Shown piece after piece: positions 1-6,523 of a DNA stretch of 9,390 nt. The stretch comes from an uncultured Clostridium sp. (GTDB lineage Bacteria > Bacillota_A > Clostridia > TANB77 > CAG-508). The stretch is from NCBI GenBank assembly GCA_947244675.1, contig CAMXLV010000067.1:1-9390 (forward strand), given 5' to 3'. Within the stretch, counting starts at the first letter, position 1. Each line of letters starts with the position of its first letter. The notes beneath the pieces were generated by a model. It was not told the origin of the DNA. It made no database searches and saw nothing but the letters and a program-made list of their open reading frames with translations. The translations under genes and the position numbers were made by a program.

Positions 1-1311
1 TTTTAATTTTCCATAAGTTAATGTTCCTGTTTTATCAAATACTATGGTATCCACTTTTTTGGCATTTTCTAGTATTTCGCTCTTTTTAACTAAAATTCCT
101 CTGCTAGCACATAACCCTTCTGCTACCACTATAGCGAGCGGTGTTGCCAGTCCTAGGCTACAAGGACAAGCAACTACTAATATTGTAACAAATTTAATTA
201 AACTAGTTGAAAATTCATATCCCATAATCAGATACATAATAAATGTTAAAATGGCAATAACCATAACAGCAGGTACAAAATATCCAGAAACAATGTCTGC
301 TATTTTAGCTATAGGAGCTTTTGTGTTGCTTGCTTCTACTACTAATCTTACAATTTCTGATAGAGTAGACTCCTTTCCAATCTTTTCTGCTCTATATTCT
401 ATATAGCCATCATAATTAATACTTCCTGCTATAACCTTATCTCCTTTTTCTTTATTTGTAGGTTTGCTTTCTCCTGTAATAAATGATTCATCAAAATGTG
501 CTGTTCCTTGCAATATTTCTCCATCTACTGCAATTTTTTCTCCTGGTTTACTAATTACAATGTCTCCTTTATGAATTTCATCTAATGTTACTTTCTTTTC
601 TTTTCCTTCTACTTTGATGGTTGCTTGGTTTGGTGTCATTTCTACTAATTTTTCAATGGCTTCTTTTGTTTTATCTTTACTCATTCCGTCTAAATATCTG
701 CCTAGTTTTATGAAATAAATAATAATTGCTGTTGATTCAAAATATAAATAATGTATATTTTCTACATTGCCTTTTAAAACCATAATCATACTATAGAGGC
801 TATATAAGAAACTACTAATAACTCCAATTCCTACTAAGGTATCCATATTAGGCGTTTTATGTATTAGGTTTTTGTATCCATTTTTTAAAATGTCAAAACC
901 ATAAATCATAAAAAGAATTGCAAATAAGAATAAACATATTGTATAATTGATAGGATTTAATGTTATATCTAAAAAACTTAAAATAGGCAAATGAACCATA
1001 TGTCCCATTGATATGTACATTACTATGATTGCTAAAATAGTAAAGGTAATAAATTTAACTTTTTCTTTCTTATTTTTGTTTTCTCTGTTTATCTTTTTGA
1101 ATTCTCCTAAACTTTTAAATCCTGCTTGTTTGATAAATTTATCTAATTTACTTACTTCTAATATGTTTTCATCATAAAGAATCGTAGCATTTGCCATCAC
1201 TAAATTTACGGTTGCTTCTATAATTCCATTTTGCTTATTTAGATATTTTTCTAATCCATTGGAACAAGCACTACAAGTCATTCCCTCTATTGATAAAATT
1301 ATCTTTCTCAT
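1..1311 (-). CDS. copA: Copper-exporting P1B-type ATPase CopA, N-terminal 437 residues (cut by window edge)
   Basis: This membrane pump should use ATP to export Cu+ from the cytoplasm. The reading frame is open from ATG at 1311 to base 1 without a stop; the C-terminal part, including the nucleotide-binding and GDGxND segments, lies outside the window. Visible domains: an N-terminal HMA domain with GMTCSACSN (C13, C16); a first membrane block with a Met/His-rich MGHM segment near 102-105, as in CopA; the actuator motif TGES at 279-282; the transmembrane metal site ACPCSLGLATP with CPC at 382-384; and the phosphorylation motif DKTGTLT with D426. The CPC context and the FESTAIIIYFIKLGRYLD segment fit Cu+ ATPases rather than Zn/Cd ones. 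It is the last visible gene of the metal operon, 44 bp after copZ, with AGAAAGGA upstream of the start. No CsoR or CopY operator is evident before it. Confidence 0.93.
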   Translation of the reverse strand, partial: MRKIILSIEGMTCSACSNGLEKYLNKQNGIIEATVNLVMANATILYDENILEVSKLDKFIKQAGFKSLGEFKKINRENKNKKEKVKFITFTILAIIVMYISMGHMVHLPILSFLDITLNPINYTICLFLFAILFMIYGFDILKNGYKNLIHKTPNMDTLVGIGVISSFLYSLYSMIMVLKGNVENIHYLYFESTAIIIYFIKLGRYLDGMSKDKTKEAIEKLVEMTPNQATIKVEGKEKKVTLDEIHKGDIVISKPGEKIAVDGEILQGTAHFDESFITGESKPTNKEKGDKVIAGSINYDGYIEYRAEKIGKESTLSEIVRLVVEASNTKAPIAKIADIVSGYFVPAVMVIAILTFIMYLIMGYEFSTSLIKFVTILVVACPCSLGLATPLAIVVAEGLCASRGILVKKSEILENAKKVDTIVFDKTGTLTYGKLK

Positions 1312-1340
1312 TTTTTTTGTTCCTTTCTTAAAATATAAAT

Positions 1341-1369
1341 TAGTTGAAAAATATACTATTTTTCAACTA
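1341..1369. repeat. Perfect 13-bp inverted repeat across the copZ stop codon
   Basis: Arms TAGTTGAAAAATA (1341-1353) and TATTTTTCAACTA (1357-1369) are exact reverse complements separated by 3 bases. The repeat covers the last codons and TAG of copZ and the start of the copZ-copA gap. In the transcript it would form a long A/U hairpin. No uridine run follows directly, so it is not a standard terminator. The outer half TAGTTGAA also occurs at the ArsR operator (4092-4099), which leaves open a protein-binding role. Confidence 0.7.
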
Positions 1370-1568
1370 TGATTTCAAATCCTAAATCTTCAATTTTTTC
1401 TTCTATTACTATTTTTTCAATCTCTTTTTGGGTGATTATTGTAACCATTCCCTCTTTATGATTTGCCTCTACCTTCTCTATTCCATCCATTGTTAACAAA
1501 GCATTTTTTACTCTATTTTCACATCCTTCACAAACCATACCCTTTACTTTTATTTTTGTTTCTTTCAT
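1356..1568 (-). CDS. copZ: CopZ-like copper chaperone (single HMA domain)
   Basis: A 70-residue cytosolic protein consisting of one heavy-metal-associated domain. It has the metal-binding loop GMVCEGCENRV, with C13 and C16 as ligands, and the expected beta-alpha-beta-beta-alpha-beta length. Proteins of this kind bind Cu+ and hand it to a CopA ATPase. Its position between two P-type ATPases, directly upstream of copA, supports copper delivery to CopA. The start at 1568 follows AGAAAGGATTG at normal spacing, and it is 23 bp downstream of the Zn/Cd ATPase gene. A Tyr found near the end of many CopZ proteins is not obvious (the C-terminus reads GFEIIVEK), so metal preference is inferred mostly from context. 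Confidence 0.85.
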   Translation of the reverse strand: MKETKIKVKGMVCEGCENRVKNALLTMDGIEKVEANHKEGMVTIITQKEIEKIVIEEKIEDLGFEIIVEK

Positions 1569-1591
1569 TTTATATCAATCCTTTCTTTTCT

Positions 1592-3433
1592 TTATTTTTT
1601 TGTTTTTAATATCCTTAATGCATTAAAAATTGCAATTATCGTTACTCCTACATCAGCAAATACTGCCTCCCACATACTTGACAATCCTATTGCACTTAAG
1701 ATAAGAACTAATACTTTGATAAAAATGGCAAATATTATATTTTCTTTAACAATTCTCATTGTTTTCTTTGCTATGTCAATTGCTTTTACTATTTTAGATG
1801 GTTCATCTGTCATTAATACAATATCTGCTGCTTCAATTGCTGCATCTGATCCCAATCCACCCATTGCAATTCCTATGTCTGAGATAGCTAATACTGGTGC
1901 ATCGTTAATGCCATCTCCTATAAATGCAAGTTTTCCTTTTTCGCTTTTTTGTTTTAATAGTTCTTCTACTTTTTCTACTTTTTTATCTGGTAATAATTCT
2001 GTGTATACTTTATCTATTCCTAATTTTTTTGCTACTAGATCTCCTACTTCTTTCTTATCTCCTGTTAACATTACTGTTTGTTTTATGTTGTTTTTCTTTA
2101 GGTTTTCAATGGTAGTTTTTGCATCTTCTTTTATGGTATCTGCTATTAATAGATAACCTGCATATTTTTGGTTAATTGCTACATGTAAAATGGTTCCTAT
2201 TTCATTACATTTTATTACTTCAATTTGTTTTTCATCCATTAATTTTTCATTACCAACTAATACATCTAGTTCTCCAATGCTAGCAGAAATTCCAAGTCCT
2301 GCTAGTTCTTCTGTTTTGATAATTTGTTTGTCATCAATTTTTTTATTATATGCTTTTTTGACAGATAAAGCAATAGGATGATTGGAATAATTTTCACTAT
2401 ATGCTGTTATTTTTAGTAATTCTTCTTGGCTGATATTAATTGCTTTTATTTTTTGAACTTCAAATGTTCCCTTTGTTAATGTTCCTGTTTTATCAAATAC
2501 CATTATCTCTGTTTTTGCTAATTGTTCTAAATAGTTACTTCCTTTTATTAAAATTCCTATTTTAGATGCTCCACCAATTCCTCCAAAGAAACTCAATGGT
2601 ACAGAAATGACTAAAGCACATGGACAAGATACTACTAAGAATGCTAATGCTCTGTATATACCATCTATAAATTTCCACTCTTTTATGATAAATGGTGGTA
2701 CTATGGCAAGTATTAATGCAATTATTACAACAATTGGTGTGTAATATCTTGCAAATTTTGTAATAAAGTTTTCTGATTTCGATTTTCTATTACTTGCGTT
2801 TTCAACTAAGTCTAATATTTTACTTACTGTTCCCTCTTCATATTCTTTTGTTACTTTTATTTTTATGACACCATTTAAGTTAATACATCCTCCCAGTGCT
2901 TCTTCACCTTTTGTTAATTCTCGTGGCAAGCTTTCTCCTGTTAATGCTTTGGTATCAAGACTTGATTTTCCTTCTATTACTAATCCATCTAATGGGATTT
3001 TTTCTCCAGGTTTTACAATTATTATTTCCCCTACTTTAACCTCATCAGGATCTACTTTTTGTATTTTTCCATTTCTTTCTACATTTGCAAAGTCTGGTCT
3101 AATGTCCATTAGGTTTGAAATTGATTTTCTCGATTGATCTACAGCATAACTTTGGAATAGTTCTCCTATTTGGTAAAATAACATAACAGCCACCGCTTCT
3201 GGAAATTCCCCAATTCCAAATGCTCCTATTGTTGCAACTGCCATTAAAAAATTTTCGTCAAATACTTTTCCTCTTATTATATTTCTTATTGCTTTTTTTA
3301 CAATTTCTAATCCAACAATTGCATAAGATAAAATATAGATTATAAAATTGATTTTTGGATTATGAAAATTTGCGATGAATGCTATTGTGAATAATACTCC
3401 TGCTATTATAATTTTAGTTCCCCTGCTTTTCAT
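1592..3433 (-). CDS. cadA: Zn2+/Cd2+/Pb2+-exporting P1B-type ATPase without its own HMA domain
   Basis: A 613-residue membrane pump that should expel divalent soft metals using ATP. Motifs in order: TGES at 165-168 (actuator), SCPCAL with CPC at 270-272 followed by ISVPLSFFGGIGGASK, DKTGTLTKG with phosphorylated D314, the HP pair at 352-353, TGDK at 457-460, and GDGIND at 506-511. The last membrane segments carry K573 and the ADVGVT motif with D594, the residues that set P1B-2 (Zn/Cd/Pb) pumps apart from copper pumps. Family members are usually about 700 residues or more because of N-terminal HMA domains. Here the protein begins immediately before the first membrane helix, and the HMA domain is a separate gene 34 bp upstream. 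The start at 3433 has GAGGT five bases upstream. Whether it is best called CadA or ZntA cannot be told from sequence alone. Confidence 0.93.
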   Translation of the reverse strand: MKSRGTKIIIAGVLFTIAFIANFHNPKINFIIYILSYAIVGLEIVKKAIRNIIRGKVFDENFLMAVATIGAFGIGEFPEAVAVMLFYQIGELFQSYAVDQSRKSISNLMDIRPDFANVERNGKIQKVDPDEVKVGEIIIVKPGEKIPLDGLVIEGKSSLDTKALTGESLPRELTKGEEALGGCINLNGVIKIKVTKEYEEGTVSKILDLVENASNRKSKSENFITKFARYYTPIVVIIALILAIVPPFIIKEWKFIDGIYRALAFLVVSCPCALVISVPLSFFGGIGGASKIGILIKGSNYLEQLAKTEIMVFDKTGTLTKGTFEVQKIKAINISQEELLKITAYSENYSNHPIALSVKKAYNKKIDDKQIIKTEELAGLGISASIGELDVLVGNEKLMDEKQIEVIKCNEIGTILHVAINQKYAGYLLIADTIKEDAKTTIENLKKNNIKQTVMLTGDKKEVGDLVAKKLGIDKVYTELLPDKKVEKVEELLKQKSEKGKLAFIGDGINDAPVLAISDIGIAMGGLGSDAAIEAADIVLMTDEPSKIVKAIDIAKKTMRIVKENIIFAIFIKVLVLILSAIGLSSMWEAVFADVGVTIIAIFNALRILKTKK

Positions 3434-3467
3434 AAATTACCTCTTTCTTTTTTATTTTGTAATTTTT

Positions 3468-3689
3468 CTATGTTTCTTCAATTCTTACCTCTGGCTCTTC
3501 TTTTTTGATTACTTTTTTTACCTTTTGTATTATTTCTTCTTTTTTTGTTTCATCATATTCTAGTTCCATTTTTTGCGTGATAAAACTGATGGTAACGCTT
3601 TGTATTCCTGCTACCTTTTGTAGGGATCTTTCTAATTCATTTGCACAGTTAGCACAATCTAATCCTTTTATTTTAAATCTGCTTTTCAT
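3468..3689 (-). CDS. Free-standing HMA metal-binding domain protein, partner of the Zn/Cd ATPase
   Basis: A 73-residue protein with one HMA domain. The metal loop is GLDCANCANELERSL (C12, C15), the form typical of the N-terminal domain of CadA/ZntA pumps rather than CopZ. The C-terminus is a charged tail rich in Lys and Glu (about 55-73). It lies between the ArsR regulator and the ATPase that lacks this domain, so it probably acts in trans as that pump's metal-binding domain or donor. Acidic residues in the tail could add divalent metal ligands, but that is inference. An AAGGAGG site precedes the start, and the gap to the regulator gene is 18 bp. Confidence 0.88.
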   Translation of the reverse strand: MKSRFKIKGLDCANCANELERSLQKVAGIQSVTISFITQKMELEYDETKKEEIIQKVKKVIKKEEPEVRIEET

Positions 3690-3707
3690 ATTCTTTTTCC
3701 TCCTTTT

Positions 3708-4070
3708 TTACTTTTTATGTTCTATATGTTCTGCCCCTATTTCAAATACTTTTTTTACATGCTCGTCATCTAATTGATAGAAAACTTCTTTACCAGATTT
3801 TCTACATTTAACAATACCACTTCTTCTTAATGTCCCTAATTGATGTGAAATTGATGATTTGCTCATTCCTAATACATTGGCAATATCACATACACACATT
3901 TCATTTTTATCTAGAGCAAATAATATTTTTACTCTGGTAGTGTCACCAAGTATTTTAAAAAATTCTGCTAATTTATTAAAGGTATCTTCTTCTGGCATAT
4001 TTTTTATGGTTTGGTAAACTACTTCTTGGTGTATTATATTGCAATCACATATAAATTCATTTTTAGCCAT
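3708..4070 (-). CDS. ArsR/SmtB-family metal-responsive repressor (CadC-like)
   Basis: A 120-residue winged-helix repressor that should release its operator on binding metal. The helix-turn-helix covers roughly 56-85 (MCVCDIANVLGMSKSSISHQ). Two metal sites can be read. The CadC-type alpha-3N site uses C59 and C61 plus N-terminal Cys C8 and C10 (CDCNIIH). The SmtB/CzrA-type alpha-5 site has D102, H104, H115 and H118 with the exact spacing of the family (+2, +13, +16). This points to Cd/Pb and Zn sensing. It is the first gene of the efflux operon, preceded by AAGGAGG, a near-consensus promoter and a palindromic operator, so autoregulation is expected. CadC is the closest family name, but CmtR- or ZiaR-like behaviour cannot be excluded. 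Confidence 0.9.
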   Translation of the reverse strand: MAKNEFICDCNIIHQEVVYQTIKNMPEEDTFNKLAEFFKILGDTTRVKILFALDKNEMCVCDIANVLGMSKSSISHQLGTLRRSGIVKCRKSGKEVFYQLDDEHVKKVFEIGAEHIEHKK

Positions 4071-4093
4071 TTTTTCCTCCTTTTCTTACAATA

Positions 4094-4111
4094 GTTGAAT
4101 ATTTATTCAAC
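4094..4111. promoter_or_regulatory. ArsR/SmtB-type operator palindrome
   Basis: GTTGAATA-TT-TATTCAAC is a perfect 8-2-8 inverted repeat. Known operators of CadC, CzrA and SmtB regulators are AT-rich palindromes with a TTGAA..TTCAA core of this type. It lies just downstream of the predicted transcription start of the arsR-like gene, 24 bp before its ATG, where a bound repressor would block RNA polymerase. Confidence 0.82.
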
Positions 4112-4120
4112 CTTAATAGT

Positions 4121-4150
4121 ATTATATGTGAATACATACTCAATTGTCAA
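4121..4150 (-). promoter_or_regulatory. Vegetative (sigma-A) promoter of the metal efflux operon
   Basis: On the minus strand, TTGACA (4145-4150) and TATAAT (4121-4126) are both exact consensus hexamers separated by 18 bp. The -35 lies only 17 bp past the stop codon of the broken ZIP gene. Transcription should begin near 4115, immediately before the palindromic operator. Confidence 0.88.
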
Positions 4151-4167
4151 TCATTTTTTAAAATTTT

Positions 4168-4945
4168 TTATCCTAAAGCAATATCTAATATCATCATAAT
4201 AACAAATCCTATGGCTACTCCTATTGTTCCCATATTAGAGTGTTCTCCACTATGAGATTCTGGTATTAATTCTTCGACTACAACGTAAATCATTGCACCT
4301 GCTGAAAATGCTAATAAATAAGGTAGTATTGATATGACTGTATTGGTTAGTAATATGGTAATAATTGCTCCTATTGGCTCTACTATTCCTGATAAGGTTC
4401 CATATAAAAATGCTTTTGCTTTTGATACACCTTCACTTTTTAATGGCATTGATATGATGGCTCCTTCTGGAAAGTTTTGAATAGCAATTCCGAATAGCTA
4501 ATACGAAGGCTCCAACTATAGTTACTCCTGTGTTTCCCATCATTGCTCCTGCAAAAGTCACACCTGTTGCCATTCCTTCTGGTATGTTGTGAAGTGTTAC
4601 TGCAAACATCATCATGGTTGTTTTTTTTAATTTGGCTTTTACTCCTTCTGGTTTGCTATTTTTTAAATGCAAATGAGGAATGAAACTATCTAAGATAAGT
4701 AAAAATAGTATTCCCACTAGAAACCCAATACTTGCAGGCATCCAAGCTACTTTTCCCTGTTCTTCTGCCATATTAATGGATGGTATGATTAAAGACCATA
4801 TGGAGGCAGCTAACATTACTCCTGATGCAAATCCTAAGAGTAATTTTTCAAATTTTTGATTCATTTTATTTTTCATAAAAAATACCATCGCCGCTCCTAG
4901 TGTTGTTCCTAAAAATGGTATTAGCAGACCTATTATTAGTTGCAT
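4168..4945 (-). pseudogene. ZIP-family (GufA-like) metal transporter, broken by a 1-base frameshift
   Basis: Two overlapping frames together encode one ZIP permease of about 258 residues, the normal length. The first part (4945 down to about 4492) starts MQLIIGLLIPFLG, has several membrane helices and the TM4 metal motif HNIPEG at 119-124. The second part (about 4491 to 4168) carries VEPIGA and the last helices. Removing one extra base (G at 4492 on the plus strand) joins GAFVLAI to GIAIQNFPEGAIIS, restoring the TM5 motif QNFPEG and a single frame. ZIP proteins usually move Zn2+ or similar ions into the cytoplasm. As written, the product stops after TM4, with 19 unrelated residues, and should be inactive. 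All other family positions look intact, so the change is recent or a sequencing/assembly error. AAAGGAAG precedes the ATG at 4945. Confidence 0.85.
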
Positions 4946-5091
4946 ATTATCATCTTCCTTTTTCTATTTTTTGGTGTTTTTTAATGCAAAGATTAAAACT
5001 CCTTAAGTATTATTCTCTTAATTCTTTTGTTTTATGAATTTAATTTCAAACTTTGTTGTTTTCTTCTTTTGCTAAAAAAAGATATTTTAAT

Positions 5092-5119
5092 AGCCCCATT
5101 CTCAAAAGAGTCTGGGGCT
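5092..5119. terminator. GC-rich hairpin terminator after the TfoX-domain gene
   Basis: Arms AGCCCCA (5092-5098) and TGGGGCT (5113-5119) enclose a CTC-AAAA-GAG inner stem. This is one of the few GC-rich spots in the window and lies 22 bp past the 5141 stop. On the plus strand it is followed by TGTCTTTTTTT. On the minus strand, the direction of the genes, the T-run comes about 10 bases later, but an upstream A-run (AAAAAAAGA) can pair with it to lengthen the stem. It probably ends the XRE-TfoX transcript and may work both ways. Confidence 0.72.
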
Positions 5120-5140
5120 TGTCTTTTTTTCTATTCTGCT

Positions 5141-5458
5141 TTATTTTTTCTTTTTTGGTTTTGGTATTGGTGTTACTTTTTCTACTTCAATAATAACAGA
5201 TTTGCAGAATTCGCTATCATCAATATCTAATATGTAATGTTCTTTTGCTCCCTTATAAGGACACCCTATTTCTGCTTTTTTCATGAAATCTTTTATACAA
5301 TCTAATTTTTTTACAAATGGTATGTTGTTACAAACTATGATAACTGGTTTGTTGTTGACATAGACCATAAATTCACCAAACATTTTCTTGTATCTTATTT
5401 CTCCTACACCTTTTATTTGTTCACACACATATTCTATGTATTCATTTGTTGTAGCCAT
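5141..5458 (-). CDS. TfoX/Sxy N-terminal domain protein
   Basis: A 105-residue protein matching the TfoX N-terminal domain: KKMFGEFMVYVNNKPVIIVCNN in the first half, and GCPYKGAKEHYILDID, the family's characteristic block, near 65-80. It ends in a Lys-rich tail (PKPKKKK). The full TfoX/Sxy protein is a competence regulator in Gammaproteobacteria. Single-domain versions like this are widespread in Firmicutes and their role is not established, so competence should not be assumed. The start at 5458 has GGAG (AAAAGGAGAG) upstream. It lies 22 bp after the XRE regulator gene, probably in the same transcript, and before a hairpin terminator. Confidence 0.85.
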   Translation of the reverse strand: MATTNEYIEYVCEQIKGVGEIRYKKMFGEFMVYVNNKPVIIVCNNIPFVKKLDCIKDFMKKAEIGCPYKGAKEHYILDIDDSEFCKSVIIEVEKVTPIPKPKKKK

Positions 5459-5480
5459 TTTATTTCTCTCCTTTTCTTAT

Positions 5481-5930
5481 TTATTTAGTATCTTTCCATT
5501 CATGATAAAGTATATCTTTTAAAATTAGCATACTTTCTAATTTAGGATAACCATATTCATAGTTTAAGCTATCTAACATTTTTCTAATTTCATTACTATA
5601 TTGAGATATTTCCACTTTTTCTTGGTATTTTGCTAATACAGGATATTTTTTGCTCCATGCTTTTGTCCAATTGATTTTTGCTTCTTTTTCTTCATTCGTA
5701 TTTTTTATTATTTCTTCTACTTCTTTTAAGTTAACATCAAATTCTATTAGTTCATCTAATGATAACTTATATAATGTTGCTAATTTTTTTGATTGATAAA
5801 TATCTGGTATGGTTTCATCTGTCTCCCATTTTGAAATGGTTTGTCTACTTACACCTAATTTTTCTGCAACTGTTTCTTGTGATAAACTAACTCTTTTTCT
5901 TGCTTGATATAAATTATTTCCTAAATTCAT
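5481..5930 (-). CDS. XRE-family transcriptional regulator with unknown C-terminal region
   Basis: A 149-residue DNA-binding protein. Residues about 5-60 form a Cro/CI-type helix-turn-helix: SQETVAEKLGVSRQTISKWE is the recognition core, followed by IPD and LYKLSLDELIEFD. The remaining 85 or so residues are charged (coiled-coil-like around 65-80) and match nothing I recognise. I chose ATG at 5930 over an in-frame ATG at 5981 because GGGAGGT (5938-5944) sits seven bases upstream of it and the helix-turn-helix then starts at its usual place near the N-terminus. The extra 17 codons of the long form have no ribosome binding site that I see. It precedes the TfoX-domain gene by 22 bp and may regulate its own operon. 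An inverted repeat at 6012-6028 is a candidate operator. Confidence 0.87.
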   Translation of the reverse strand: MNLGNNLYQARKRVSLSQETVAEKLGVSRQTISKWETDETIPDIYQSKKLATLYKLSLDELIEFDVNLKEVEEIIKNTNEEKEAKINWTKAWSKKYPVLAKYQEKVEISQYSNEIRKMLDSLNYEYGYPKLESMLILKDILYHEWKDTK

Positions 5931-5937
5931 TTTATCT

Positions 5938-5944
5938 ACCTCCC
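5938..5944 (-). promoter_or_regulatory. Ribosome binding site fixing the XRE gene start
   Basis: GGGAGGT on the minus strand with a 7-base spacer before ATG at 5930. It favours this start over the longer frame opening at 5981. Confidence 0.8.
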
Positions 5945-6011
5945 AATTAAGTGTACTATCTTTGCTTATTTTTTCTATCAATTCTACTTTACAGTTTTGC
6001 TATTTTTTTTA

Positions 6012-6028
6012 ACAATTTTGTAAATTGT
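6012..6028. repeat. 7-bp inverted repeat, possible XRE operator
   Basis: ACAATTT (6012-6018) and AAATTGT (6022-6028) are perfect arms around TGT. It lies just after the stop of the Cys-rich protein gene and about 80 bp upstream of the XRE gene start. No uridine run follows on the minus strand (an A-run does), so a terminator for the upstream gene is unlikely. A short palindrome upstream of an XRE gene suits an autoregulatory site, but this is inference. Confidence 0.4.
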
Positions 6029-6033
6029 AATTT

Positions 6034-6390
6034 CTATTTTTCTTTTGTATAAATCGTTTCACAAGATTTACAAGTGATTTTCATTTGATAGGTAGCTACT
6101 TTTTTATCTAATATGGTAATTAAAGGTTCCTTATCTTTTGGACAACATAATCTATTTTTTGTCATAACTAATTCGTCTTTACCTTCTTTACCTATTTTAC
6201 TATCTTCAAAATCTAATTGTATACTGCCAAGACTTCCACAATTACATTGATATTTTAGTTGTAGTTTATCATAAGTTGAATAGCATAAATATCCTATATT
6301 TTCATTACATTTGTCACAATACATCCATCCTCCATAATTAGTGGCTAATCTTGTATTTTCTAATTTTTTATTTTTTACTGTTCTTGCCAT
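6034..6390 (-). CDS. Cys-rich zinc-ribbon-like protein of unknown function
   Basis: A 118-residue soluble protein I cannot assign to a named family. Nine cysteines fall in paired clusters: C25/C28 (CDKC), C36, C49/C51 (CNC), C82/C83 (CCPKD) and C107/C110 (CKSC). C25-C28 with C49-C51 and C83 with C107-C110 look like two tandem zinc-binding units, or part of one rubredoxin-like fold. The N-terminus MARTVKNKKLENTRLATNYG is basic and could contact nucleic acid. No membrane segment or signal peptide is visible. GAAGGAG precedes the ATG at 6390, so it is well set for translation. It stands 133 bp from the HAD gene upstream and 103 bp from the XRE gene downstream, so its operon partners are unclear. 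Confidence 0.75.
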   Translation of the reverse strand: MARTVKNKKLENTRLATNYGGWMYCDKCNENIGYLCYSTYDKLQLKYQCNCGSLGSIQLDFEDSKIGKEGKDELVMTKNRLCCPKDKEPLITILDKKVATYQMKITCKSCETIYTKEK

Positions 6391-6523
6391 AATTTTTTCT
6401 CCTTCTAAATTTTTAATTTATTTAGTTTATATTTTCTCGGATCACTCAAATGTATTTCGTGGTGTTAAATTCACAAACTATGATTGCTCCTAATACTATT
6501 GTTATCATAAAAATTGTTTGTAA

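Noticed and set aside
44..406. 120-residue open frame on the plus strand
   Set aside because: It lies entirely opposite copA, which has a full set of P1B-ATPase motifs. The plus-strand frame has no recognisable domain or ribosome binding site.
1716..2381. Hydrophobic plus-strand frames of 63-146 residues
   Set aside because: They are antisense to the CadA-type ATPase. Leu/Ser/Phe-rich translations are expected from the complement of AT-rich coding DNA.
5141..5458. Competence (natural transformation) locus
   Set aside because: Only the TfoX N-terminal domain is present and no com genes accompany it. Single-domain forms in Firmicutes have no proven role in competence.
5931..5981. Longer start for the XRE gene (17 extra codons)
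   Set aside because: GGGAGGT at 5938-5944 clearly serves the ATG at 5930 and the helix-turn-helix position fits that start.
6446..6508. 20-codon minus-strand frame beginning MITIVLGAIIVCEF between the HAD and Cys-rich protein genes
   Set aside because: The peptide is hydrophobic and could be a small membrane protein, but no ribosome binding site precedes the ATG and I know no family match.
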